Assembly (NCBI GenBank): GCA_015501585.1
Contig: JADNRY010000199.1
Span: 1 to 64,000 of the forward strand
Reading direction: 5' to 3'
From: Rhodocollybia butyracea
Taxonomy: Eukaryota; Basidiomycota; Agaricomycetes; Agaricales; Omphalotaceae
DNA: 64,000 bases
Positions within the stretch are counted from its first letter, which is position 1; every line of letters starts with the position of its first letter. Positions 11,477 to 22,034 of the stretch are shown piece after piece. The translations under genes were made by a program, and so were the position numbers. The notes beneath the pieces were generated by a model. The model saw only the letters and a program-made list of their open reading frames with translations. It did no database searches and was not told the origin of the DNA.

Positions 11477-12162
11477 AATAAACTTCACGTGCTTTGCAAA
11501 GCCCATTTATATCTGGATCAAATTTAAGTGTGTAGAGTTCTCTCGAACTCCAGATCAACTTAAATCTAGTTGCTTCATTAGAGGGGATGGCTTCTAGTAA
11601 GGGATTATTCGGCTCCAGAGTGAGGGTTCCTTAGTTGACTTCTTCATGAAGTTAGATGAGCCACCAAGGTTGTGGTATGAGTTCCTAGTGATTAAGTTCA
11701 CTCACAATATCATAGCTTGGCCTAGAGTTTGGTTGAGGACTTTACAGCGTCACAGCAGCTAGTGCCAGAGTTTGCCTAGGGTTGTTGACAAACCTCGAGA
11801 TTACTATTCTAGCTAGAGCCAGAGTTTGCCCAGGAGAATCTTAGTTTTGTTGTATTGGTTTTGGTTTTGGTTAATTGATTTGGACATATACATCTGGTTC
11901 CCTCATACACTTGTACACCCAACTAGGCTCCTCTCGACTTAGTTCTAAGAGTTGTCTAAGCTTAGTTACCCACATTAGCGCTACAGTCTTGAACCTGGAG
12001 CAGTTGCGCGCGTACATCCGATATTACAAGACTTTCCCTTGGGGAATCTCTGACAACCTGCCCTCGCTCCCTTACATATCGATAGTCTGGTTAGGTGCGG
12101 TAGTGTTTTTGTTAGGTTGTTTTATAGCACCTTTTGTATACCTACACATAAATACCCAAATA
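11477..12162 (+). repeat. LTR-like repeat L, copy 2
   Basis: This 686-bp stretch is the inverted partner of 8369-9054. It is also similar to 14869-15143 plus 15671-15935. It ends CCCAAATA directly before resumed V/A/P-rich coding sequence at about 12165. A 162-codon plus-strand frame across it is not conserved between copies and is not called as a gene. Confidence 0.75.
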
Positions 12163-12164
12163 GC

Positions 12165-12650
12165 GCGCCGCCAGTTGAAGCCGAGCCTTCAGAGCACTAC
12201 GTGCAGGCCATCGCTTCCACGCCAGTCATTGCTTCCACACCAGTTGTTGCTTCTGCGCCAGCCATCGCTTCCATGCCAGTTGCAAGTTCCACTACAGTCC
12301 CAGTTTTTGAAACACCTGCACTGCCCATGCAGGTCACTGTACCGCCTCCGCCTGTCTCTGTAGTAATGCCTGTGCCAGTCACAGCTTCCGCTCTGGTCAC
12401 TGTAACTTCCACCAATGCAGTAGCTCCAACCCCAGTTGCTACTGTTGATGGCTCCATTGCTATAGCCACTGCTGCTCACCCCTCAGTTGCCATAACTGCA
12501 GGTCACTCTGACACGATTGTAGTTCCTAGGAGAGCCAGAAGCTCAGCACAAATGCATCTGTTGCACCTGAACCTTCTAGAAATCTACAAAAACAATCAAA
12601 AAAGCAAGCTGGAAGGTAAGGGAGGAAGACCAAGTAAAAAGGCTAAATGT
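12165..12650 (+). pseudogene. Unknown host-like gene, middle exon (V/A/P-rich tract and basic tail)
   Basis: The frame resumes with EAEPSEHYVQ, then the same kind of ASTPVIASTPVVASAP repeats as at 9.6-10.0 kb. It passes into a conserved-looking basic stretch (SSAQMHLLHLNLLEIYKNN, then GKGGRPSKKAK) and a GTAAGT donor at about 12650. The composition and strand link it to the 7.1-10.1 kb exons. It is separated from them by the palindrome and repeat L copy 2. The lysine-rich end could be a nuclear localisation signal. Confidence 0.5.
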
Positions 12651-12656
12651 AAGTAG

Positions 12657-13854
12657 TACGGAACATAGTTGGTTACTGTAATTCAGCTGTGCAAAATGCT
12701 TGTTTATATTTTTTTATTTAACATTGATTCTCTGAAATTTTTTTACCTTTTATTTATGCTTGCTTTTCCCTAATGGTACTACTTCTTTTTCGCATTAATC
12801 ATACTATTAGTAGTATTTTGTAGTGTTTACATATTTTGTTTTAAGCAGGCCATCAAGAAAAGAGTGAGGATTACCTCTGTATCTGGTTTAACTCAGTTTA
12901 ACCTGGATTAAGATTGGTCAATGATACTTATGTATTGATGGATTTTACATCTGAGTTTCCTGAGTTAAACTGGTTAAACTTAGTTTAAACCAAGGGCTAG
13001 CCAGGTTTAATCAAGGAATGTATATCTGGTGAATCTCAGTTGAACTAGGTTAAACTGGTTACACAGCTCAGTTAAACTCAGTTAAACCAGTTAAGCCAGG
13101 TTTAATCAAGGACTTTATATCTGGTTAAACCCAGTTAAACTGGTTAAACTCAGTTTAAACCAAGGCTACAGCCATTGTCTCCACTGTCTTACCTGAAGCA
13201 TGGTTTAAGATGGTTTAACTAGATTTCATCTTAATGGCCTCTAGTTAAACTGACCTCGTCTTGTTTTACGCTAGCACACATAGCTCTGGGATTCTTGGTA
13301 TCTACTCAAAGCTAGCAAAGTGAAATATCACTGGGAAATATCATTATCTTAGGAGATTGAGCTGGCCTTGCTCAAGACCTACCAGACAACTTCAAGGATT
13401 AACATGCGGACATGTACCTGTGTGGAGCCATAAAACATCTGATGGAAGGAACAGTTATTTGCGGTACGAGATTCCGCAAGGACCAGAATATGTTAACCCA
13501 TGTTAATTTCTTTACTTTGATACCCAAATTGGGACTGTACCTAAATTGGGACGGTTTTCTAGATAAATGTACAATATGTCCAGGCTAGAGTTTCCTTTCT
13601 TAGCTAAATTCTTCTCTTTCTCAAATTTCTATCTCACTCCATTTCTCTCTGACTCTGTTTCATCTCTTTTCATATTAAACTAGTAAAGACCCAGTATATA
13701 AGCACAATGTATTTATCTCATAAATCAAGTTATCTTGCCACCTCTCATAACCACCCGTTGTGACAAAGTCAAAGGTCTCTTCACCGCCGGAGTCTGCTAG
13801 TCCTCTTAATTCCCCCTGGTTTAAAAGTACCGAGTCAATCAAACACTGTAACTA
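12657..13854. repeat. Intron-like interval with GTTTAAAC word repeats
   Basis: No gene is seen. From about 12885 to 13250 the sequence is dominated by GTTTAAC, GGTTAAACTGG and CAGTTTAAACCAAGG words, arranged as imperfect tandem and inverted copies; one block of about 60 bp (AGGTTTAATCAAGGA) occurs twice. The rest (13440-13850) is unique or LTR-like with a TATATAAGC motif near 13695. Confidence 0.6.
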
Positions 13855-14725
13855 AAGATGTCCACAAGTCCGGATCCAGGTAAACCCGGATCCGTGAAAG
13901 GCTGTTGTTCAGTCCCGACAGAACACTAACGAACAGATGAACACATTGACAGGACCACATTATATTCTAGAGGCGAAGCTAGGCTTCAGGCAACAGGAGA
14001 ATACGTGATGGTTGTAGTCATTATACGAGGTTATCTGGGATGGTGGTCTAATGTACGAATCAAAGTATATACGGACAGTGGCAGTGTGAGTATGCGCCAT
14101 ACTTACAATCCATTGCGCAGGTACCTGTGGGCCCCAAGGGGCTACCCATGACCCGCACGGATCCGTGGGAAATGGATACCGGGATCCGCAGGTATTTCAA
14201 CGCAGGTACTTGCAGGTACTTGCAGATCCCAGTGAACACAGTATTTAGTACTTACAATAATAGTGAAATGGCTACTACATGCAAGGTATGAGTGTGAGAC
14301 ACTTAGTAGGTACTTAGTACATAGAATAGAGCACAATGTGGGTAGAGAACAGTGGTCCTTGAGTGATACAAGTCACTGAAGTTGAAGAGGGACTATATTC
14401 ATCATGATTGTATAGTGTACTACAGTGCATATAGACACTTGTAACTTGCTACATGCTAAGTGGACAGATGACCTGCTCAGACAAGGTCTAGTGCATAGTG
14501 GAGAGCATATTCCAGCCGTTATTTGAGCAAAAAAAAATTATTCTTGCCCTCCCCACAAATACTTGCAGGTACCTGCAGGTAGCACAAATTTGCTTGGATC
14601 AATACCCGTGACCCGTACAGATCCGTGGGAAACGGATACCTGGATCCGCAGGTAGACATACCTGCGAGTATTCTCGCGGTCATACCTGCAAGCACCTGCG
14701 GATAACTCGGACTCATGGACATCTT
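13855..14725. mobile_element. MITE, GATGTCCA family, full-length copy (871 bp)
   Basis: The terminal inverted repeats read AAGATGTCCACAAGTCC on the left and GGACTCATGGACATCTT on the right. They are flanked by TA at 13853-13854 and 14726-14727, a TA target duplication as in Tc1/mariner-type elements. The interior carries palindromic words around GGATCC, CAGGTACTTGCAGGTACTTG and GTGGGAAACGGATACC. There is no ORF. Confidence 0.8.
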
Positions 14726-14868
14726 TAACTGAGCATTTGTTTAGGGCATGTACGGAGTCTAGCTTTCTCTTTGAAGTTAATATTATATTCTATCTTATAA
14801 AGTTTGGATTAGTGTAATAGAAGCTTTGTAACAGCTTTTGTGCCCACTTGAGATTTAGTTAGATCTTT

Positions 14869-15935
14869 TGCATGAATCTAGTTGCTTCCTTAGAGGGGAC
14901 GGCTTCTAGTAAGGAATTATTTGGCTCCAGAGTGAGGGTTCCTTAGCTAGCTCTTAACGAGTATTAGTAAGCCACTAAGATTGTGGTACGAGTTCCTAGT
15001 GATTAAGTTCACTCACAGTTTTGTAGCTTGACCCAGAGTTTGGTCAGGGACATTACGGCATTATACTAGCTGGAGCCAGAGTTTGCCCAGGAGTGTCCTA
15101 GTTGCATTGTATTGGTTTTGGTTATCATTGGACACACACACACCAAGGGGTATTCAAAAGCTTAAGGCCAGACATGACCTTGTTTTTCAGCCATAAGGAA
15201 TTTTTAGGCCCCCCCCCCTCCCCCGCCCCTTATATAGAGATTTTTTCCCAACCCTAGTAACTGACATCACCGGCACATAGTATTTGTCAGTGCTGGCACT
15301 ACCGGCCATGCCTTATTGGCGCCATTGTAGGCATGTTTTGACAATTACCTACCTGTGGCATGGGGATTTGAGTAGTATTACAGTGATCAGTTGCACAGGT
15401 AACATTTTTGGCAGGAAGTTTGGAGTCATTAGTACCATGTTCCAAGCTCAACTAAGAGGGAAACTTGGTTTTTTCCCTTTTTGGACTCCATTTTAGGCTA
15501 ATTACACCCAAATATGTGTTAAAAGGGTACAAAAAGCATTTGTGCATCATTTAATCATCATTAGAACATGGTTATATAAGGTCAGATCTTTCGGCCATAA
15601 GCCAACTTTAGACCCCCCCCCCCCCCCCCCCCAACGTCATGTCAGCGCTTAAATTTTTGAATACCCCTTGACACACACACACACATGGTTATTTGCTTAT
15701 TTGGGTTTTCAGTCAGACATACGTGCACAACTTAGACAATAGTCTACGCTAGTTCAGTTTTTTCCCTACATTGGCCGGTGTATCATCTTACATTTGATAT
15801 CTTCACTTTCTTTGGGGAATCTGTGACAACCCAGCCTCGCTCCCTTTAAATAAATTGATAGTCTGGTTAGGTGCGGTCTTGTATTTGTTAGGTTGTTTTC
15901 TAGCGCCTTTCACATACCAGTACAAACCAAGCCAA
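14869..15935 (+). repeat. LTR-like repeat L, copy 3, split by a MITE
   Basis: Positions 14869-15143 and 15671-15935 align in order with the two halves of repeat L copy 2, including GGCTTCTAGTAAGG, GAGTTCCTAGTGATTAAG and the TTAGGTGCGGT block. A 527-bp insertion separates the halves inside a CA-repeat. Copy 3 is more diverged than copies 1 and 2. Confidence 0.7.
15144..15670. mobile_element. MITE with CAAGGGGTATTCAAAA termini, 527 bp
   Basis: The left end CAAGGGGTATTCAAAA is the near-exact inverse of the right end TTTTTGAATACCCCTTG. It is inserted in a (CA)n run, with ACACACAC on both sides: compatible with an 8-bp target duplication but not provable in a simple repeat. Inside are two direct copies of a CCATAAG...TTTAG block, each ending in a poly-C tract (the longer is about 20 C at 15613-15632). 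A hAT-type origin is possible from the termini, but this is a guess. Confidence 0.65.
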
Positions 15936-15989
15936 TTAGTGTTGACTGCAAAAAAAAGGTCCTGTGCCAAACTTTGATATCAATTTTTC

Positions 15990-16112
15990 AGATATTAGCA
16001 TCTCGTATGGTGGGCTGAGAAGGATATGCCACCATTGGATGAAGATCAGATTGAGGGCCTGCCAACGCCAGATGAGATCCTGTGTGATATTTGCCGTAAG
16101 TGAATTGATGAA
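15990..16112 (+). pseudogene. Unknown host-like gene, exon before the copia insertion
   Basis: After an acceptor TTAG the frame reads HLVWWAEKDMPPLDEDQ followed by IEGLPTPDEILCDIC, ending at a GTAAGT donor at 16096. The 55-bp intron that follows is split by the copia element: its first 22 bases lie before 16118 and the rest after 24211. With the copia element and one CATGA copy removed, the intron has proper GTAAGT and TTGCAG ends, and the next exon joins in phase. Confidence 0.6.
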
Positions 16113-16117
16113 CATGA

Positions 16118-16308
16118 TGTAGAAAAACTGAACCTAAATAGAGTACCGTAAGTTATATGTCTAGAAAAGGTTAAAAAGAGATGCTCACCTCAGTCGATGT
16201 GGTATTCCGACTGAGGTGTGCTAACGGCGCCTAAGTAATATATATAGTAAGTGAAAAGGGTAACGTGATTGTATGGTGTGTGTACAAGGTGTTCTGTATA
16301 TACTAACA
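16118..16308 (-). repeat. 3' LTR of copia element 1, with polypurine tract
   Basis: On the minus strand it runs TGTTAGTATATACAG to TTTTTCTACA, 191 bp. It is preceded on that strand by the purine tract GTGAGGAGGAG (16309-16319). A central block of about 75 bp (CGGCGCC...TATATATAG) present here is missing from the 5' LTR. Confidence 0.9.
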
Positions 16309-16339
16309 CTCCTCCTCACCAAGAACTCACGTCTCCTCC

Positions 16340-17676
16340 TCACATGGAATCGTCGGGTTGAAGTCCCATCATTCCTCGTAGATATTGGAATGTTTTTGTT
16401 GGTAGTGCCTTTGTAAAGGCATCTGCGACGTTCTGTGATGTATGCACACATGACATGTTAAGTTCCTTGGATTGCACATGCTCGTGGAGAAAGTGATACT
16501 TGATGTCCACATGTTTCACTTGGTAGTGTAGTGCGGGATCTTCCGATAGGACAATGGTGGCGTTATTGTCACATAAGAGTGGAGTTGGCTCCTCCTGTTG
16601 TATGCCAATCCCAAGGAGTAGTGATCGAAGCCATATGGCCTCTTTTGCTGACTCGTAGTCTGCCATATACTCTGCTTCACATGAGGAAGCTGCTACTGTC
16701 TTCTGTTTACGCGCTGACCATGAAATAAGACCTGATCCTAAGGTAAAACAGTAACCACCAATGCTGCGTCGGGTGTCAAGACAGTTGGCCCAATTGGAGT
16801 CGGTATAGTCAAGTAATTTCAGCATTATTCCGACTCCGCCAAGGATTAATTTAAAATCTCGAGTCCCCTTCAGGTAACGAACCACGCGGATTGCAGCGTT
16901 CCAGTGGACCCAGGAGTACGAGGAAAGGAATTGGGATAATTGTTGGACAGCATATGCAATGTCTGGTCTAGTGCCAATGGCCAGGTATATTAGACTGCCT
17001 ATGAGGGCAGGATATGGGAGATTTCTGAGTTGCTGTAAGTCATTTTCAGATACAGAATTCAAATCAGGTTTACGGAGTTTCAGGCCTGCATCCATTGGGG
17101 TGTCAACAGGGTAAGCATCGGTTTGTCCAAATTGTGCAATGATACAGTCTATTAATGCCATTTGGGATAGTGCAACTGTCCTGTTACCTCGGTCCCGTGA
17201 AATCGCAATACCGACACAGAATCTCGCATCACCAAGGGCTGATATTGTCCACTTCTTCTTCATCTCCTCCTTAAACCTCTTTTTCTCTTCTGTGGTGTAT
17301 CCTATCGTCAAAAAATCATCAACATGAACAGCCGTGATGATTATTCCAGTGGGCGATTTTTGGTAATAGATACATGACTCGCAGCTTAAGCGGGTAAAGC
17401 CCCATTCTAGCATCACATCGTTCAGCATTTGGTTCCAGATACGACCCGCTTGCTTCATCCCATATAATCCACGCTGTAACATCCAGACGTGGTTTTCTTT
17501 TCCAGGTTCTTCAAAGCCGTTCAGTTGCTCCATATATTGAACTTCATCATCTGGGAGAAGACCGTAGAGGAAAGCCGTTTTGACGTCAATTTGTTGTGCA
17601 TCCCAGTCAAGGCTGGCTGCTAAGTGCAATAGTACTCTCCAAGATTCCATGCGTGCTGTCAGTGAGGTTGTTTTTG
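16340..17676 (-). pseudogene. Copia reverse transcriptase and RNase H, C-terminal part of pol
   Basis: RT motifs are DVKTAFLYG at the 5' end of the block, GLYGMKQAGRIW, and the catalytic VDD in AVHVDDFLTIG (about 17311-17328). RNase H follows, with YTDSNWA, SCEAEYMADYESAKEAIWL and CDNNATIVLS, and a C-terminal KHVDIKYHFLHEH block. The frame ends at 16340, just before the polypurine tract. At its 5' side it is cut by the small LTR element at 17682; with that element removed the frame joins to the RT N-terminus at 19158-19384 exactly. Confidence 0.92.
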
Positions 17677-17865
17677 TATAGTGTAAGAGCCCTGACTCTT
17701 AATGCCTCAGACCATGAGCAAGATCTCGTTCTATTAGAGAAATAGACCAAAACGAGTATGTGGTACGAGGATAAGAGTAGACTAATTATGTAATATCGGC
17801 GCTAACGGCAATGAACGTGCCGTAGGCGTTACACATGCCCCCTAGATTGACCCCACAGGTCCATC

Positions 17866-18957
17866 TTACCCAAAAAAAAAAAACAAAAGAGAAAGATGGA
17901 AAAGGGATAACATAACAAAGAGAAACATACAGTCATCTAATAGGTAACGTATGCTGGCAATTTCCATAAGCGCAGAAGAAGAGAAAGTGTCCTGTGAAAA
18001 TCGCCGGATTCTCTGGATGCTGACACTAAGTCCAGATTGAGATGGTGGTGGCACAGTGGAGACAGTAGATCTCCAGCGCCATGAATGGGAGCATTGATTG
18101 GGAGCACAAATATGGTGATGGGGAGTTTCAGTGGGTGAAGGTGATGGCATGAGTGTACCAGATTGGGATGGGCAACGACTTGAACGAAGCAAGAGCGAAT
18201 CAAACGCACCATACACATTGTGTTTGACACGTTTACGAAGGCCTGTTGGTGGAACAGCAGTCACAGGGGCAACATAAGGCACAGGTGTACACTCGGTTGG
18301 AGTGTTTGAGAGATGAACACGAGCTGGCGGTGCGCCAGCTGTGTGTTTGAGCCCCATGACATGTTCATCCATGAATACTTCGAGTTTCCGGCCTGCTTTC
18401 CGCAGTTCAGCTACCTCCCGTGCAAACTCTGAGGTTGGTTGGAGTCGAAATGAATGGGAAGTGGGTTTGGAGGGTGAAACCAATGTCAGAGCATGTGGAG
18501 ACAATTTTGATGTGTTTGATGTGTTCGAAGCGAGCATGGGAGTCGGTGATGAGGCAGTAGGAGCGGTCAAAGGTGATGGAGAACTCGGAGCAGGAGGTGG
18601 TGTTTGAGATTTGGACAGTTCCATCCCAAACTCTTCTCCCAGTCTCTTAATAGACTCTATCATCTGAAAACAGACCTCTGCCTGGAAACCTTCTTCCTTC
18701 ACTGCCCAGCAACATCTTAATGTTGAATCCTGCACCACTGCCTCTGCCAAATCCCTACCAGCCACTGAAAGACCATGTTGTTCCCAGAGCTGCTTAAAGT
18801 TGACTAGCAGCTGTTGAATTCCCTGGGAGGAGAAGTCCAGGATCCCAGAGATGTGTGAGAGAGGATCATGAGGGAACATGGAAAGGATTTGAGAAAGAAA
18901 AGAGTAAGCCAGAGCCATGACAGAGTCATGGCTTGAGTTGTGCTGTTGTGTGGTCAT
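17866..18957 (-). CDS. ORF of the small LTR element, unknown function, 363 aa
   Basis: The ATG (MTTQQHNSSHDSVM) lies 44 bp after the 5' LTR, and the frame fills nearly all the interior. The N-terminal 120 residues look globular and helical, with three cysteines (CCWAVKEEGFQAEVCF). Residues about 120-150 are Pro/Ser/Thr-rich. A further segment (EFAREVAELRKAGRKLEVFM) is coiled-coil-like, and the C-terminus is Ser/Pro-rich with a hydrophobic end. No zinc knuckle or pol motif is seen. It could be a gag-like structural protein or a captured host ORF; I do not recognise it. It is intact, unlike the host copia pol. Confidence 0.7.
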   Translation of the reverse strand: MTTQQHNSSHDSVMALAYSFLSQILSMFPHDPLSHISGILDFSSQGIQQLLVNFKQLWEQHGLSVAGRDLAEAVVQDSTLRCCWAVKEEGFQAEVCFQMIESIKRLGEEFGMELSKSQTPPPAPSSPSPLTAPTASSPTPMLASNTSNTSKLSPHALTLVSPSKPTSHSFRLQPTSEFAREVAELRKAGRKLEVFMDEHVMGLKHTAGAPPARVHLSNTPTECTPVPYVAPVTAVPPTGLRKRVKHNVYGAFDSLLLRSSRCPSQSGTLMPSPSPTETPHHHICAPNQCSHSWRWRSTVSTVPPPSQSGLSVSIQRIRRFSQDTFSSSALMEIASIRYLLDDCMFLFVMLSLFHLSLLFFFFG

Positions 18958-19000
18958 ATTGCTGTAATAGTCCTATTCAGGACAAGGTTGCTCAAAAAAG

Positions 19001-19152
19001 TGTAAGAGCCCTGACTCTTAATGCCTCAGACCATGAGCAAGATCTCGTTCTATTAGAGAAATAGACTGAAACGAGTATGTGGTACGAGGATAAGAGTAGA
19101 CTAATTATGTAATATCGGCGCTAACGGCAATGAACGTGCCGTAGGCGTTACA
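19001..19152 (-). repeat. 5' LTR of the small non-autonomous element
   Basis: This is a 152-bp direct repeat of 17682-17833. The visible differences are a two-base change near position 67 of the repeat (CC/AA versus CT/GA context). Confidence 0.93.
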
Positions 19153-19157
19153 TATAG

Positions 19158-19834
19158 TTGCGTCCGTATATCTGTTCAAAACCTTTGAATACTAGACAAA
19201 CTTTAAATCGAGTGACTACTCCATTTTCATCTCGTTTTTTCTTGAGAACTGGACGGCCTTTTTGGATTTTGCATCCTTTTGGAACTTCAGATTGAGGTAT
19301 GAGTTTATACACTCCCATGTCTCGAAGGGATTGTAGTTCATCTTTGTAGGCTGCTGTCCACTGTTCTGCATCAGTGCTTGACATGGCTTCAGCCCATGTC
19401 TTGGGTTTGTCGCCAAAATTGGGGTTCCCTTCGTCATTCAGTACTGCCGAGAGGGCCTCCTCGAGTTTCTGCGCCTCATCCCACTGTTCTCCAGGATTAT
19501 CACCAAGCTCTTGGCGAGCTGTCGCATCCTCGGCAGCCTGGTCTATTTCAGGGATAGCTTCGCGTAGTGCTTGGACGAGGTTTCTCCGCTGTTCTCTAGC
19601 TTCCTTGATACGCTGAGCGCTTTCTTTAGATTGTTCAACAGCATTCTGAACACGTTTTCGATTTCCTTCATTGATATCTGGTTGTTTTTCAATTCTAGAA
19701 GAACGTCGAGGCTGTGGGAGAACTATGGGTTCAGGTGGGAGTATCTCATCGTCATCATCCGTGTCTTCAACTGAAGGCTGTTGGCTAGGTTTGGTCGTGG
19801 TTTCTTTTGGGGCTTCATAGGGAGCTGAAAGCTC
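19158..19834 (-). pseudogene. Copia pol linker and RT N-terminus
   Basis: The 19384-19158 part reads MSSTDAEQWTAAYKDELQSL, then an RT N-terminal GRPVLKKKRDENG block, ending GFEQIYGRNY at the TATAG site. Upstream (19834 to about 19385) is a charged linker rich in Glu, Gln and Arg between integrase and RT, as is usual in copia. A frameshift near 19835 separates it from the integrase core frame. Confidence 0.8.
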
Positions 19835-20511
19835 TCAATAAAGTCGATGTGATAAGAGCTGAAAAACCCATTTGGAATCACGGTGGTAGCAACGGTAAGC
19901 TTTTGATTTTAGCTCGTAGCCAATTAGTACACACTCCAGTGAACATTCATAGATTTTTGGATTGTGTTTGTTTTGGACAAGTACAAAAACTTTACATCCA
20001 ATCTCCTGTAGGTATGAGAGATCGGGTTTCTTGAAGTTGTGCCAGAGCTCATAGGGTGTTTGTTTGTTCAGTGAACAAGTCATTGTTTTAGCATGTAGAT
20101 GTGACGCAGTTAGGTAGAACTCGTCCGATAGATTAGCGGGGCAGTTTGAATCAATACGCATTGTTCGTGCCTTGTTCATGAGAGTGCGATGCATTCGTTC
20201 TACTTTTCCTATGTGCGCAGATGTGTAGGGAGCGGTAAACTGTTGTTGTGTACCTCTGGTTTTTAGCCAGTCTCGCATTTCGTCGGATTTCAGTTCTCCG
20301 TTATCGGTTCGATAAATCCCAACCTTGAGACCGGTTTCTAGTTTGCGGGCTCGTTCCCATGCTTGGAGTTTGCTAAATGCATCATCTTTATTTACAAGGG
20401 AAATTGTCCAAGGATAACTAGTGTAGTCATCAACAATGTTCATGATGTAGTTATTTCCCATGCGCGAACAAACAGCTTCTGGTCCGATAGGTCCACCCAT
20501 ACTTTTTCTAG
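19835..20511 (-). pseudogene. Copia integrase core
   Basis: The D-D-E core is visible: D in NIVDDYTSYPW, D in YRTDNGELKSDEM, and E in SAHIGKVERMHRTLMNK. It ends in the GYELKSKAYRCYHRDSK block that closes copia integrases. Just downstream of the ACGT target site the frame needs about 11 bp more than is present: GGACCTATCGG occurs once where the protein pattern implies two copies, so a deletion between direct repeats is likely. The first codons here are a junction artefact of the insertion. Confidence 0.85.
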
Positions 20512-20515
20512 ACGT

Positions 20516-22034
20516 TGACACGCCGAATTACACTGTACGCCAAAATTCAAGCGAAATGTCATCATTTAAAAGACCCCGTGAAACACGTCACGTCACTACC
20601 TAGGGTATGTTATGTATTAGACACTTTGAAGGTCCACTTCAGGTATCTAGTATGTAGAAACCCATTTGAAGGGAGATACACTATGTTTTAAGAGGCTACA
20701 TTACTGTGCAAGGATGCATCGTTGACCCACAAACTCAAAATCAATCAAATTGATTTACCTAGATTGATTTAGGCTTGCCAGATCTAAAGTCTATTCAATT
20801 AATACTACCTACTACAAAAAGTCCTATACAGGGATATACAAGACAGGATTAAAATAGATGAAGAGAGACGAATGAGGGCAAGCATAATGCGAACCCATAT
20901 CCGTTTTTAAAGTAAGAGAATTGAAGCACTGGTTCCCTGGAACAAACCACAGAGAGAAACTAGACGATTAGTGATGAATTAGGCGCCGGGGATCAAAGTG
21001 GCCCGGCGCCGGCAGTAAAAGAAAGGCGGGGCGCATCCTAGCGACATGCCTATAATAAAATTTATTCGGACCGACCTACGGGACGGTCCACATGTATACA
21101 AGTACCCGGTAGGACCCGGGAGGAGAAGAGAAAAGGGGAGATACGGAACGACGCCGCAAACTTGAACCGCGGGACGGACGGACCGCCCGGCGCTTAAAGC
21201 GCATCAAAGTCGAACCACTCATCGGGAATGCATCGTTCTTCCCTCCCCTCCGTTACTTATTAAATAAAAGGTGTAGAAAAGGTGTAATATGGGTAGAGGA
21301 CCCATGAGACAATGATATAGAGCCCTGGGGACAGTGTAGGAACCAGGAGAACACTTATAAGCTCAGTTATGGCTAACAAGGGCAACATGAGATTTATCTT
21401 CTTGGCTCTTGGCAAGCCAAGAGAGTCTTACCAACCCATGGTACCTTAATTAAGAAAATTTCAAGGACCTAGGAGTATAAAAAGGCAAGGAAATGAAGAG
21501 AAAAGCATTCTTTCTTACCCCCACCAGGTGTAGCAGCTCCTTATCAGGCTACTACTAAAAGATTGAATTGATATAAAGACTGGGATTTACAGAGAGAAAT
21601 TGACAAGCAATTGAACTTGAGTAAAGAGACAGAAAGAGATTCAGTGTGAACTGAGTGCAGAGAAGTTAAGACAAAGGACTTTGAATATTATTTTCAAACC
21701 ACAGTTAGGCTGCAGTCAGAGCTCTGTCAGAGTTATAGGGACACCCTCTGGTCAGTTGTGACTTGTGTTAATTTGTGATTTTACCAAGGGACTTAGGAAT
21801 AGTATTTGTTTGACAGCTCAGAGCTTGGGGATCAGCTTAAATAAGCCTGTACTTTGAAAGGGAAGGCACTTAGTGAAATAACACTCAGTGTAGCAAGGAA
21901 GCACTTGAATAGATTGAAGTTTTAAATAAATATTATTTGGCTGAACTAAAAACCCAAACTGAGTAATAAGTTGTGTGTGTGTTTGGTGTGGTTGTGTAAG
22001 CCATTTCTAAGTTCACCTCAGTTTAGACCTCTCA
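20516..22034. mobile_element. Solo-LTR-like element, 1519 bp
   Basis: The ends are TGACACGCC (20516) and GACCTCTCA (22034), i.e. TG...CA. A 4-bp duplication ACGT lies at 20512-20515 and 22035-22038, and the copia integrase frame rejoins across it (R-L-E-K-V-W). A TATA box GAGTATAAAAAGG near 21470 and an AATAAATATT signal near 21925 suggest a plus-oriented LTR with a long U3. No large ORF is present. Its first 590 bp recur inverted at 6018-6587. Confidence 0.8.

Larger units (their letters stand above)
17682..19152 (-). mobile_element. Complete small non-autonomous LTR retrotransposon, 1471 bp
   Basis: Two 152-bp LTRs (17682-17833 and 19001-19152) differ at only about two positions, with TGTAA...TTACA ends. 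A 5-bp target duplication TATAG lies at 17677-17681 and 19153-19157. The orientation is minus: a purine tract TAGGGGGCATG abuts the 3' LTR (at 17834) and the only ORF runs that way. There is no protease, RT, RNase H or integrase. It was mobilised in trans, and recently, judging by the LTR identity. It disrupts the RT of copia element 1. Confidence 0.93.

Noticed and set aside
11875..12363. 162-codon plus-strand frame across repeat L copy 2
   Set aside because: Most of it lies in the non-coding repeat and is not open in the other L copies.
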